From contig CAYQQU010000126.1 in NCBI GenBank assembly GCA_964419545.1, positions 1 through 8,497 of the forward strand: a DNA stretch of 8,497 nt, given 5' to 3'. The translations under genes were made by a program, and so were the position numbers. Positions 1 through 7,232 of this stretch are shown in pieces. Source of the stretch: CAYQQU01 sp964419545. Lineage in GTDB: Bacteria > Bacteroidota > Bacteroidia > Chitinophagales > Saprospiraceae. The notes beneath the pieces are model-generated. The model worked only from the letters and a program-made list of their open reading frames with translations. It was not told the origin of the DNA and did not search any database. Position 1 is the first letter of the stretch, and every line of letters starts with the position of its first letter.

Positions 1-54
1 AACCCAAAATCTGAGTTTTTCGCTTCAAAAGCACTACCTCCAAACAAGCTCTGA
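1..54 (+). repeat. 168-bp MITE-like element, copy 0 (cut by window edge)
   Basis: This is the last 54 bases of the inverted-repeat element found complete at 4806-4973, and it is identical to that copy over all 54 bases. It ends in the 20-bp terminal inverted repeat (33-52, ACTACCTCCAAACAAGCTCT) followed by GA. The rest lies outside the window. It ends only 19 bases before the lhgO start codon, so the promoter of lhgO must lie in or beyond the element. Confidence 0.85.
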
Positions 55-73
55 AGGGAACAGAACTGACCTC

Positions 74-1270
74 ATGTACGATATAGTGATCATCGGCGCC
101 GGCATCGTGGGCATGGCAACGGCCTATCAGCTCACCGGACGGCGCCCCGACCTGAAGATCGGCGTCATTGACAAGGAAGAAGGCGTAGCCCGCCACCAAT
201 CGGGGCGCAATAGCGGCGTGATCCACTCGGGCGTCTACTACACGCCCGGCGGCTCCAAAGCGCTGAACTGCCGCCGCGGGTACCGCTACCTGCTCGACTT
301 TTGCGAGCGCTACGAGGTGCGTTACGAAATATGTGGCAAGGTTATTGTCGCTACCCGGGAAGCAGAACGCCCCGCCCTGGAAAAGATCCTGCAGCGGGGC
401 CGGGCCAACGGCCTGGAAGGTATCGAGCTGATCGGCCCGGAAGCCGTGCGGGAGATCGAGCCGCACGTGCGCAGCGTAGCCGCCATCCGCGTGCCGCAGT
501 CGGGCATCATCAGCTACCGCGAAGTAGCCGAAAAGTACCTGGAGCTGTTCCGCGAACGCGGCGGCGACGTTTATTTCGGCCAGGCGGTGCAGGACATCGT
601 GCTCAACGGAGAACGAGAAGTGATCGTGGCAACGGAGCAAGCCGAGCTCCGCACCCGCGTCGTCATCAACTGCGCCGGCCTGTATTCCGACCGGATCGCA
701 GCCCTGACGCAGCCCGGTTTGAACATACAGATCCTCCCCTTCCGCGGGGAGTACTACGAATTGATACCGGAGCGGGAGCACCTGGTGAACCACCTGATCT
801 ACCCCGTTCCGAACCCCGCCTTTCCGTTCCTGGGCGTTCATTTTACGCGCATGATCGAAGGCGGCATTGAAGCCGGCCCCAATGCGGTGCTCGCCTTCCA
901 ACGGGAAGGATACAGCCGCTGGGACCTCGACGGGAAAGAACTCTGGGAGACGATATCGTATCCCGGCTTCCGCAAGATCGCCGCCCGGTACTGGCGCCTC
1001 GGCCTCGACGAGTTTCATCGCTCGTATTCCAAACGCGCTTTCGTGCGGGCCCTGCGCCACCTCATTCCGGAGGTGGAGGCCGACGACCTGCAGCGCGGCC
1101 GCTCCGGCGTGCGCGCCATGGCCTGCGACCCCGACGGCAACCTGATCGACGACTTCCTGATCCTCGACCGGGGCAGCGTCATCAACGTCGCCAATGCGCC
1201 GTCGCCGGCAGCTACCGCCTCGCTGGCCATCGGCGAGACGATAGCCGAAAAAGCGCTGGCCAAATTTTAA
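74..1270 (+). CDS. lhgO: L-2-hydroxyglutarate oxidase (LhgO), FAD-dependent
   Basis: This 398-residue protein is predicted to oxidise L-2-hydroxyglutarate to 2-oxoglutarate, passing electrons through FAD to the membrane quinone pool, as the E. coli enzyme does. The N-terminal Rossmann motif GAGIVG is at residues 8-13. The family signature HQSGRNSGVIHSGVYYTPGG occupies 41-60, PFRGEYY lies near 222, and the C-terminal FAD-contact motif NAPSPAATASLAIG is near 373-386. Length and motif order match the DAO-superfamily LhgO proteins closely (E. coli LhgO begins MYDFVIIGGGIIGMSTA). The ATG at 74 gives the expected N-terminus directly before the FAD motif; no Shine-Dalgarno is visible. It is separated by 98 bases from the polysaccharide genes and has no obvious functional tie to them. 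The 168-bp repeat ends 19 bases upstream. Confidence 0.93.
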   Translation: MYDIVIIGAGIVGMATAYQLTGRRPDLKIGVIDKEEGVARHQSGRNSGVIHSGVYYTPGGSKALNCRRGYRYLLDFCERYEVRYEICGKVIVATREAERPALEKILQRGRANGLEGIELIGPEAVREIEPHVRSVAAIRVPQSGIISYREVAEKYLELFRERGGDVYFGQAVQDIVLNGEREVIVATEQAELRTRVVINCAGLYSDRIAALTQPGLNIQILPFRGEYYELIPEREHLVNHLIYPVPNPAFPFLGVHFTRMIEGGIEAGPNAVLAFQREGYSRWDLDGKELWETISYPGFRKIAARYWRLGLDEFHRSYSKRAFVRALRHLIPEVEADDLQRGRSGVRAMACDPDGNLIDDFLILDRGSVINVANAPSPAATASLAIGETIAEKALAKF

Positions 1271-1341
1271 ACAGCGATGTTTGGCGCCATGCGACTAGAT
1301 ACGGATATTGCGGCCTGAATTGAAAATTTAGAGAAAAGCAA

Positions 1342-1369
1342 GGGCTACCGGCCCGAAATCATAATTTCG
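1342..1369 (+). promoter_or_regulatory. Two adjacent small hairpins at the aminotransferase start
   Basis: GGGC-TACCG-GCCC (1342-1354) is followed immediately by CGAAAT-CATA-ATTTCG (1354-1369), and the second stem ends on the first base of the predicted GTG start codon. If transcribed, the second hairpin would hide the start. This could be translational control, or chance in a short leader. No clear Bacteroidota -7 element (TAnnTTTG) is seen in 1271-1368. Confidence 0.3.
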
Positions 1370-2517
1370 TGGAGAAAACAGTCAGAAAAATCCAGATGGT
1401 TGACCTCAAATCGCAGTATCACCGCCTCCAGGCGGAGATCGACGCTGCCGTGCTCGAGGTTATCGGTTCAACGGCCTATATCAACGGCCCCTACGTGCAA
1501 CAGTTCCAGGAGCACATGGAAGAGTACCTGTCTGTACGCCACGTCATTCCCTGCGCCAACGGCACCGACGCCCTGCAGATCGCCCTCATGGCGCTCAACC
1601 TGCAGCCCGGCGACGAGGTGATCGTCCCGGCCTTTACCTACGTCTCCACCGCCGAAGTGATCGCCCTGCTCCGCCTCCGCCCCGTGATGGTGGACGTCGA
1701 TCGCGACACCTTCAACGTGACGCCGGAGATCGTCAACGCCGCCATTAGCCCGAACACCAAAGCGGTCGTTCCGGTCAACCTCTTCGGCCAGAGCGCCGAC
1801 CTGGAGCCGATCGTGGCCGTCGCCCGGGAGCACGGCCTCCACGTCGTGGAAGACAACGCCCAGGCCATCGGCGCCGACTATACCTTCGCCGACGGTCACA
1901 CCCAGAAGACCGGCACCATCGGCGACGTCGGCTGCACTTCCTTTTATCCCAGCAAAAATCTGGGCGCCTACGGCGACGGCGGCGCCATGTACACCAACGA
2001 TGACGACCTCGGCGAGCAGCTGCGCATGATCGCCAACCACGGCCAGCGCCAGCGCTACTACCACAGCATAGTGGGCGTCAACTCGCGCCTCGACGCCGTA
2101 CAGGCCGCCATCCTCAATATCAAGCTCGCTCACCTCGACGCCTTCGCCGCCGCCCGCCGCCGCGCCGCCGACTACTACGACCGCGAGCTGGCCGGTATCG
2201 ACGGGCTGCAGACACCGGTGCGCTTCGATAGATCGACCCACGTTTTCCACCAATATACGCTCATCGTCGGCGACGGCCGCCGCGACGCGCTGCGCGACTA
2301 CCTGCGCGAACGCCAGATCCCGACCATGATCTACTATCCGGTGCCCCTCTACGAACAGGAGGCGTACAAAGAAGCCATGGCCAACGATATCGGCGAAAAA
2401 CTGCCGGTGACGGACGAACTTTGCAAATCCGTCCTTTCCCTGCCCATCCACACCGAGATGGACGAGGAGACGCTGGGCTATATTACCGAAAACGTAAAAG
2501 CATTTTTTGCTCAATAA
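1369..2517 (+). CDS. DegT/DnrJ/EryC1/StrS sugar aminotransferase (WbpE-like)
   Basis: This 382-residue PLP-dependent aminotransferase is predicted to transfer an amino group, usually from glutamate, to a keto sugar nucleotide in the cytoplasm. Motifs along the chain are CANGTDALQIALMAL, PGDEVIVPAFTYVSTAE, PVNLFGQSADL, the aspartate-containing VVEDNAQAIGA, and TSFYPSKNLGAYGDGGA, where Lys196 is the expected PLP Schiff-base lysine. GVNSRLDAVQAAIL follows. The pattern is close to Pseudomonas WbpE, which makes the 3-amino group of UDP-GlcNAc(3NH2)A. The GTG at 1369 gives the usual short N-terminus before IQMVDLKSQY; an ATG at 1396 is an alternative that would start at MVDLKSQY. The next gene, a UDP-HexNAc dehydrogenase, starts 28 bases downstream, which supports a shared operon and a uronic-acid amino sugar product. 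The exact substrate cannot be told from sequence alone. Confidence 0.88.
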   Translation: MEKTVRKIQMVDLKSQYHRLQAEIDAAVLEVIGSTAYINGPYVQQFQEHMEEYLSVRHVIPCANGTDALQIALMALNLQPGDEVIVPAFTYVSTAEVIALLRLRPVMVDVDRDTFNVTPEIVNAAISPNTKAVVPVNLFGQSADLEPIVAVAREHGLHVVEDNAQAIGADYTFADGHTQKTGTIGDVGCTSFYPSKNLGAYGDGGAMYTNDDDLGEQLRMIANHGQRQRYYHSIVGVNSRLDAVQAAILNIKLAHLDAFAAARRRAADYYDRELAGIDGLQTPVRFDRSTHVFHQYTLIVGDGRRDALRDYLRERQIPTMIYYPVPLYEQEAYKEAMANDIGEKLPVTDELCKSVLSLPIHTEMDEETLGYITENVKAFFAQ

Positions 2518-2545
2518 CCCATTAAATCTAGAACATATACCCAAA

Positions 2546-3838
2546 ATGTACGAAGCGCTAATCAACAAGGAAAAGAAAATTTCGGTAACGGGCCTCGGCT
2601 ACGTCGGGCTGCCGCTGGCGCTGGAATTTGCCAAAAAATTCAGCGTCATCGGTTTCGACATCAGCGAAGACCGGGTCAAGATGATGAAAAACGGCAAAGA
2701 CCCTTCGCAGGAACTGCCCGATTCGGCTTTCGACGATAAAGACATCGTATTTACCGCCAACTACGAAGACCTGCGCGACGCCCACTTCCACGTGATCGCC
2801 GTCCCGACGCCGGTCTCCGACAGCAAAGTCCCGGAGCTCAAGCCGCTGCTCAGTGCTTCGCAGACCGTAGGCAAGATCCTGAAAGCCGGCGACTACGTGA
2901 TCTACGAATCGACGGTCTACCCCGGCTGTACCGAAGAAGACTGCCTGCCCATACTGGAAAACCTCTCGGGCCTGAAGATGGGTAAGGATTTCCGCCTCGG
3001 CTACTCACCGGAACGTATCAACCCGGGCGATAAGGACCGGACGATCGACAAGATCCTGAAGATCGTCTCCGGCAACGACGCCGACGCCCTCGAACATATC
3101 GCCAAAGTTTACGGCGAAGTCATCACCGCCGGCATCTACAAAGCATCGTCCATCAAAGTGGCCGAAGCCGCCAAGGTGATCGAGAACGCACAGCGCGACC
3201 TCAACATCAGCTTCGTCAACGAGCTGTCGATCATCTTTGATAAGCTGGGCATCGATACCCAGGAAGTACTGGCCGCCGCCGGCACCAAATGGAACTTCCT
3301 CAAGTTCTCGCCGGGCCTCGTCGGCGGCCACTGCATCGGCGTCGATCCCTACTACCTGGTGCACAAAGCCGTACAGATCGGCTACGACCCGCAGGTGATC
3401 CTCAGCGGCCGCCGCATCAACGACGGCATGCCGGGCTACATCGCCAAGCGCCTGGTGCAGATGATGATCAAGCGCGGGAAGAACCCCAGCAACACCAAGG
3501 TGCTCGTCAAGGGCATCACCTTCAAGGAAAACGTAGCGGATATCCGCAACTCTAAGGTCGCCGACCTGGTCAAAGAGCTGATGCAATACTCCATCAACGT
3601 CCACGTCACCGACCCGCACGCCTCGCCCAACGAGGTAGCCCACGAGTACAACTTTACGCTGGTCGACGCGATCTCGAGCGACTACGACGCCGTGATCGTC
3701 GCCGTCAGCCACGACGAATACAAGGAATTGGACTTCAACTACTATGCCTCCATCATGAATGGCAGTCCCATTCTGATGGACCTCAAAGCCATGTATGCAA
3801 AGCCGGAAAACGGCGAACTGACTTACTGGCGGTTGTAA
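2546..3838 (+). CDS. UDP-N-acetylhexosamine 6-dehydrogenase (WbpA/TviB-like)
   Basis: This 430-residue protein belongs to the UDP-glucose/UDP-GlcNAc/GDP-mannose dehydrogenase family, which oxidises C6 of a UDP sugar twice using NAD+ to give a uronic acid. The NAD-binding motif GLGYVG is at residues 16-21. YESTVYPGCTEE lies near residue 120, followed by GYSPERINPGD. The catalytic cysteine is Cys263 in GGHCIGVDPYYL, and the C-terminal domain carries GITFKENVADIRNSK. FSPGLVGGHCIGVDPYYL and the FKEN..DIRNSK segment favour the WbpA/WbpO/TviB branch acting on UDP-GlcNAc or UDP-GalNAc rather than UDP-glucose. The ATG at 2546 fits the family N-terminus; a TTG at 2507 would overlap the end of the aminotransferase and is less likely. 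It lies 28 bases after the aminotransferase, a pairing like wbpA-wbpE. The 4-epimerase at 6158 could act after it. Which HexNAc is used is uncertain. Confidence 0.9.
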   Translation: MYEALINKEKKISVTGLGYVGLPLALEFAKKFSVIGFDISEDRVKMMKNGKDPSQELPDSAFDDKDIVFTANYEDLRDAHFHVIAVPTPVSDSKVPELKPLLSASQTVGKILKAGDYVIYESTVYPGCTEEDCLPILENLSGLKMGKDFRLGYSPERINPGDKDRTIDKILKIVSGNDADALEHIAKVYGEVITAGIYKASSIKVAEAAKVIENAQRDLNISFVNELSIIFDKLGIDTQEVLAAAGTKWNFLKFSPGLVGGHCIGVDPYYLVHKAVQIGYDPQVILSGRRINDGMPGYIAKRLVQMMIKRGKNPSNTKVLVKGITFKENVADIRNSKVADLVKELMQYSINVHVTDPHASPNEVAHEYNFTLVDAISSDYDAVIVAVSHDEYKELDFNYYASIMNGSPILMDLKAMYAKPENGELTYWRL

Positions 3839-3930
3839 GGGGCTCATCGGTGATGTTGATTCACCACAAAAAAGCTCCCCCTACACCCTACGAACACAGA
3901 CACCGAACAGCACCCGAAAACCGCAACGAA

Positions 3931-4533
3931 ATGAGCCAGACCAAAGAAAAGGAAAAGGTAGTGAATCAGTTGCACCCTACGGAAGCCCGTTGGTTTGCCG
4001 TCTATACCCGCTATAAGCGGGAAAAGATGGTGGCCAGGCGCCTCACCGAACGGGGCATCCGCCACTACCTCCCGCTACAAAAGCTGACGCGCCACTACAC
4101 GCGCAAGATCAAGCACGTGGAACTGCCGCTGATCAGCTGCTATATCTTCGTACAGATCACCAAGCCCGAGTACGTGCCCGTACTCGAAGATACCGATGTC
4201 GTACAATTTGTGCGTTTCCGCAAAAACCTGATCGCCATCCCCGAACGGGAGATCGATATCCTGCGCCGCGTCGTCGGCGAAGGCATCGAGGTGGAAGCCA
4301 CGCCTATTGACAGCCGCGCCGACATCGGCGACGAGGTCGAGCTCATCGGCGGCCACCTCACCGGCCTGCACGGCTTGCTGGTAGAACGCGAAGGCGACCG
4401 CCGCGTCGTCATCGAACTGGACAACATGGGCTACGCCCTGCGCATGCAGGTGCCGCCCGAGATGATCAACCTGGTAAAGAAGAACGCGCGTCCCTCGGAA
4501 CCGGGGGCGTCCGGCGCGTTTGAGGAATACTAG
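3931..4533 (+). CDS. UpxY/RfaH-type NusG paralogue, polysaccharide antiterminator
   Basis: This 200-residue protein has the two-domain NusG layout. An N-terminal NGN domain (about 20-115) starts with WFAVYTRYKREKMVARRL and contains SCYIFVQI and VVQFVRF. A KOW domain (about 132-160) carries IGDEVELIGGHLTGLHGLLV. NGN binds the RNA polymerase clamp; in Bacteroides UpxY proteins this allows read-through of long leaders in capsule operons. Core NusG of this phylum sits in a ribosomal-protein operon, so a copy among sugar genes is very likely a specialised paralogue. I chose the ATG at 3931, which gives a short charged lead before the NGN domain; a GTG at 3850 would add 27 unrelated residues. Tandem stops (TAG TAG) end the gene, and four bases later a palindrome array begins. 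A weak hairpin, GGTGA/TCACC, lies at 3849-3865 in the 92-base gap upstream. Confidence 0.87.
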   Translation: MSQTKEKEKVVNQLHPTEARWFAVYTRYKREKMVARRLTERGIRHYLPLQKLTRHYTRKIKHVELPLISCYIFVQITKPEYVPVLEDTDVVQFVRFRKNLIAIPEREIDILRRVVGEGIEVEATPIDSRADIGDEVELIGGHLTGLHGLLVEREGDRRVVIELDNMGYALRMQVPPEMINLVKKNARPSEPGASGAFEEY

Positions 4534-4536
4534 TAG

Positions 4537-4753
4537 CCCCGGATTTATCCGGGCCCGTACCCCCGGATTTATCCGGGCCCGTACTCCCCGGATTTATCCG
4601 GGCCCGTACCCCCGGATTCATCCGGGCTCGCACCCCCGGATTCATCCGGGCTCATACTCCAGGATTTATCCGGATTCGCACCCCCGGATTCATCCGGGAA
4701 AAAGAAAACACCGGATTCACCCGGTAGAAAAACGGAGCACCGGATTCATCCGG
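4537..4753. repeat. Tandem array of nine short palindromes, period about 24 bp
   Basis: Nine units contain the near-perfect palindrome CCCGGATTYATCCGGG (7-bp arms, 2-nt centre). Palindromes begin at 4538, 4562, 4587, 4611, 4635, 4659, 4683, 4710 and 4740. The first seven are spaced 24-25 bp with a short linker (GCCCGTAC in units 1-3, then GCTCGCAC and relatives). The last two are spaced 27-30 bp with divergent A-rich linkers. Units 1-3 are essentially identical, and similarity falls away from the nusG-like gene, as if the array grows at its 5' end. The linkers are repeats rather than unique spacers, so this is not a CRISPR. It could be a cluster of sites for a dimeric DNA-binding protein, a chain of small RNA hairpins after the antiterminator, or a minisatellite without function. 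Confidence 0.85.
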
Positions 4754-4770
4754 CCACTCCGGCACCCTAT

Positions 4771-4791
4771 GGTCGGCAGCAAAAGCCGACC
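4771..4791. other. Short hairpin between palindrome array and 168-bp element
   Basis: GGTCGGC (4771-4777) and GCCGACC (4785-4791) form a perfect 7-bp stem with loop AGCAAAA. Only a weak CTTT follows at 4797-4800, so it does not meet the usual intrinsic-terminator pattern, although it could end transcription of the aminotransferase/dehydrogenase/nusG-like block. Just after it, GAGAGCTT (4792-4799) repeats the first bases of the 168-bp element 15 bases before the element itself starts. Confidence 0.35.
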
Positions 4792-4805
4792 GAGAGCTTT
4801 GTCAT

Positions 4806-4973
4806 TGAGAGCTTGTTTGGAGGTAGTCATTTTGGCTGCAAAACCCAGCTCTTGGAACCTCCCTGTGGCATTTTTCCGACCCGTAGCGCTGCTATGAGCC
4901 GGAAAAATCCCTTCGGGAGAACCCAAAATCTGAGTTTTTCGCTTCAAAAGCACTACCTCCAAACAAGCTCTGA
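4806..4973 (+). repeat. 168-bp MITE-like element, copy 1 (complete)
   Basis: The element has perfect 20-bp terminal inverted repeats, AGAGCTTGTTTGGAGGTAGT at 4808-4827 and its complement at 4952-4971. Comparing all copies extends the edges to TG...GA (4806-4973). The interior is also a degenerate palindrome: CATTTTTCCGACCCGTAGC faces GCTATGAGCCGGAAAAAT around a 3-nt apex (TAGC-GCT-GCTA), so the whole unit could fold into one imperfect hairpin of about 80-bp arms. It matches copy 2 (7330-7497, opposite orientation) at 167 of 168 bases. It holds no gene. Non-autonomous transposable element (MITE) is the best label, but I see no target-site duplication and no transposase in the window. Confidence 0.85.
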
Positions 4974-5243
4974 GGCGTGAGCACTAAACACGCTCACGTT
5001 ACACCAATTTCGGTTGCGGAATCGTCGCTTCGACCTATCCGCAATACCGAGTTATGGTTGTATACGGATACTACATATCTACTTTTCTTGCGAGCTTAAG
5101 CCCCTGCGACTTATCAACGGCGAAGCCGTGGTTGGGAGCAGGATCGATCGCCTACCACAGCCCCGCAATTCCATTCACCGGCTGTGTAACAAAAATTTTT
5201 GCTGATCCTTTACGGACGCCAGTTTACTTAACCCAGAAAAGAA
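4974..5243 (+). promoter_or_regulatory. Gene-free structured leader upstream of rfbA
   Basis: This 270-base stretch has no convincing gene. It contains several small inverted repeats: CGTGAGC/GCTCACG (4976-4998, 9-nt loop), ACGGC-GAA-GCCGT (5117-5129), and CACAGCC/GGCTGTG (5156-5186, 17-nt loop) followed closely by A5T5 (5191-5200). It probably holds the promoter and untranslated leader of rfbA. I could not place a clear TTTG...TAnnTTTG promoter. In capsule loci with a UpxY-type protein, such leaders are where the antiterminator acts; that role here is inference. Confidence 0.35.
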
Positions 5244-6125
5244 ATGAAAGGAATCATCCTAGCCGGCGGCTCCGGCACGCGCCTCTACCCCATTACCAAG
5301 GGGATCTCGAAGCAGCTGATGCCGATCTACGACAAGCCGATGATCTACTACCCGCTATCTACCCTGATGCTGGCCGGGATACAGGACATCCTGATCATCA
5401 CCACGCCGCACGACAACCCGCAGTTCAAGCGGCTGCTGGGCGACGGCTCCGAGTTGGGATGCCAGTTTGAATATGCGATACAAGAGGCGCCCAACGGACT
5501 CGCCCAGGCATTCGTGATCGGAGAAGACTTCATCGGCGACGACAAAGTGGCGCTGATCCTGGGCGACAACATCTTCTACGGCTCGGGGCTGGGGCGCCTG
5601 CTGGAAAAAAATACTGATGTGGACGGCGCCATGGTCTTCGCCTACGAAGTATCCAACCCGCGTCGCTACGGCGTCGTCGAGTTCGACGAACAGAACAAAG
5701 CCGTCTCCATCGAAGAGAAACCCGAGCACCCCAAATCCAACTACGCCGTGCCCGGGCTCTACTTCTACGACAACCGCGTGATCGGGATCGCCAAAAACCT
5801 GGCGCCCTCCGCCCGCGGCGAATACGAGATCACCGACGTCAACCGCGCCTACCTGGCCATGGACCAGCTCCAGGTCGGCATCCTCGACCGCGGCACGGCC
5901 TGGCTGGATACCGGCACCTTCGATTCGCTGAGCGACGCCTCGGAGTTCGTCCGCGTCATCGAAAAGCGACAAGGTATGAAGATCGGCTGCCCGGAAGAGA
6001 TCGCTTTTCGGAAAGGGTATATCTCGGAATCGCAGCTCGAGGCCCTGGCCCAACCACTGCAGAAAAGCGGGTACGGGAAATACCTCTTGGAAGTGAAAGA
6101 ACGCAACCGGCCATTAGTCGGCTGA
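5244..6125 (+). CDS. rfbA: Glucose-1-phosphate thymidylyltransferase (RfbA/RmlA)
   Basis: This 293-residue cytoplasmic enzyme joins glucose-1-phosphate and dTTP to give dTDP-glucose and pyrophosphate, the first step towards dTDP-L-rhamnose and other dTDP-deoxysugars. The nucleotidyltransferase signature is at the N-terminus: LAGGSGTRLYPIT (residues 6-18) with KQLMPIYDKPMIYYPLSTLMLAGI next. LILGDNIFYG holds the metal-binding Asp108. EEKPEHPKSNYAVPGLYFYDN, ARGEYEITDVN and RGTAWLDTGTFDSL follow in family order. The length is the family norm. ATG 5244 gives the canonical MKGIILAGGSGTR start. Usual partners rfbB, rfbC and rfbD are not in the window, so the dTDP-sugar must be completed by genes elsewhere. 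The epimerase gene begins 32 bases downstream, probably in one operon. Confidence 0.95.
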   Translation: MKGIILAGGSGTRLYPITKGISKQLMPIYDKPMIYYPLSTLMLAGIQDILIITTPHDNPQFKRLLGDGSELGCQFEYAIQEAPNGLAQAFVIGEDFIGDDKVALILGDNIFYGSGLGRLLEKNTDVDGAMVFAYEVSNPRRYGVVEFDEQNKAVSIEEKPEHPKSNYAVPGLYFYDNRVIGIAKNLAPSARGEYEITDVNRAYLAMDQLQVGILDRGTAWLDTGTFDSLSDASEFVRVIEKRQGMKIGCPEEIAFRKGYISESQLEALAQPLQKSGYGKYLLEVKERNRPLVG

Positions 6126-6157
6126 ACAACAACTTATTATAATCCAAATCACTGAAC

Positions 6158-7210
6158 TTGAAAATCCTAGTTACCGGCGCCGCAGGCTTCATCGGCTTTC
6201 ACCTGGCTAACCGCTTGTTAAATGAAGGCCACGAGGTCGTCGGCATCGACAGCATCAACAACTACTACGACGTCAGCCTCAAGATCGCCCGCCTGGAAGC
6301 GGCCGGCATCGAACGGCACAAAATCGCGTACAACGACCCCATCGTCAGCGATAGCCACCCCAACTACACCTTCCTGCAGCTCAAACTGGAAGACAACACC
6401 GCCCTGTATCACCTCTTCCAGCGCGAGCGCTTCGACGTAGTGGTGAACCTGGCCGCGCAGGCCGGCGTGCGCTACAGCATCAAAAACCCGGCCGCCTACA
6501 TCCAGAGCAACGTCGTCGGCTTCAGCAACCTCCTGGAAGGCTGCCGCCAGTACGACGTCAAGCACCTGGTGTTCGCCAGCAGCTCCAGCGTGTACGGCCT
6601 CAACGAGAAGATCCCCTTTTCCACCCACGATAACGTAGACCACCCGGTGAGCCTCTACGCCGCCACCAAGAAGAGCAACGAACTGATGGCCCATACCTAC
6701 AGCCACCTGTTCGGCCTGCCTACCACGGGCCTGCGCTTCTTCACCGTCTACGGCCCCTGGGGCCGCCCCGATATGGCTTATTTTCTCTTTACCGAAGCCA
6801 TCCTCGCCGGCCGCCCCATCAAGGTGTTCAACTACGGCGATATGCAGCGCGACTTCACCTACATCGACGATATCGTGGAAGGCGTGGTGCGCGTCATCCA
6901 CCACCCGCCCAGCGGCGACGGCGACTGGTCGGGCGAAAACCCCGACCCGGCCTCCTCGCGGGCGCCCTACAAGGTCTACAACATCGGCAACCAAAACCCC
7001 GTCCAGCTGCTCCGCTTCATCGAAGCCATCGAAGCCGCCCTGGGCAAAACCGCCGAAAAAGAAATGATGCCCATCCAGCCCGGCGACGTCCCCATCACTT
7101 ACGCCGACGTCTCCGACCTCGTCACCGACCTGGGCTACCAGCCCAATACCCCGGTGCAGGAAGGGATTGACCGCTTCGTGCGGTGGTATCGGGGGTATTA
7201 TGGGGTGTAA
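6158..7210 (+). CDS. NAD-dependent epimerase, UDP-glucuronate 4-epimerase type (CapI/LspL-like)
   Basis: This 350-residue extended short-chain dehydrogenase/reductase is predicted to invert C4 of a UDP sugar through a transient 4-keto intermediate with bound NAD. The Rossmann motif GAAGFIG is at residues 7-13. FASSSSVYG lies near 139-147 and the catalytic YxxxK is Tyr167-Lys171 in YAATK. FFTVYGPWGRPDMAYFLFTEAI and GDMQRDFTYIDDIVEGV are typical of the UDP-glucuronate/UDP-galacturonate 4-epimerase group, as is the N-terminal stretch around DSINNYYDVSLKIARL. The start is TTG 6158, which yields the family N-terminus MKILVTGAAG with no upstream alternative needed. It could supply UDP-galacturonate, or act on the amino-uronic product of the dehydrogenase at 2546 in the manner of TviC; sequence favours the first. 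A conserved-core hairpin begins 22 bases after the stop. Confidence 0.9.
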   Translation: MKILVTGAAGFIGFHLANRLLNEGHEVVGIDSINNYYDVSLKIARLEAAGIERHKIAYNDPIVSDSHPNYTFLQLKLEDNTALYHLFQRERFDVVVNLAAQAGVRYSIKNPAAYIQSNVVGFSNLLEGCRQYDVKHLVFASSSSVYGLNEKIPFSTHDNVDHPVSLYAATKKSNELMAHTYSHLFGLPTTGLRFFTVYGPWGRPDMAYFLFTEAILAGRPIKVFNYGDMQRDFTYIDDIVEGVVRVIHHPPSGDGDWSGENPDPASSRAPYKVYNIGNQNPVQLLRFIEAIEAALGKTAEKEMMPIQPGDVPITYADVSDLVTDLGYQPNTPVQEGIDRFVRWYRGYYGV

Positions 7211-7232
7211 GTTGTTTCAATGATTGGCAGGT

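Noticed and set aside
1269..1282. Terminator after lhgO
   Set aside because: AAACA-GCGA-TGTTT is a weak 5-bp A/T stem with no T-run behind it.
1468..2568. 366-residue open frame on the minus strand
   Set aside because: It is the mirror of the aminotransferase gene in GC-rich DNA. Its translation is low-complexity (rich in V, G, D, A, H) and matches no family I recognise.
3005..3847. 280-residue open frame on the minus strand
   Set aside because: It lies opposite the dehydrogenase gene, which has all its catalytic motifs; the minus-strand product is low-complexity.
3849..3865. Terminator after the dehydrogenase gene
   Set aside because: The GGTGA/TCACC stem is only 5 bp and is followed by A-rich rather than T-rich sequence.
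4537..4753. CRISPR-like regular repeat array
   Set aside because: The linkers between palindromes are themselves repeated and only about 8 bp long; there are no unique spacers and no cas genes.
4520..4897. 125-residue open frame with PRIHPGS-like repeats
   Set aside because: It only translates the tandem palindrome array and part of the 168-bp element, overlaps the nusG-like stop, and its repeat phase breaks where unit length is 25 rather than 24.
4806..4973. Insertion sequence with its own transposase
   Set aside because: At 168 bp it is too short to encode a transposase, and no transposase-like gene is in the window.
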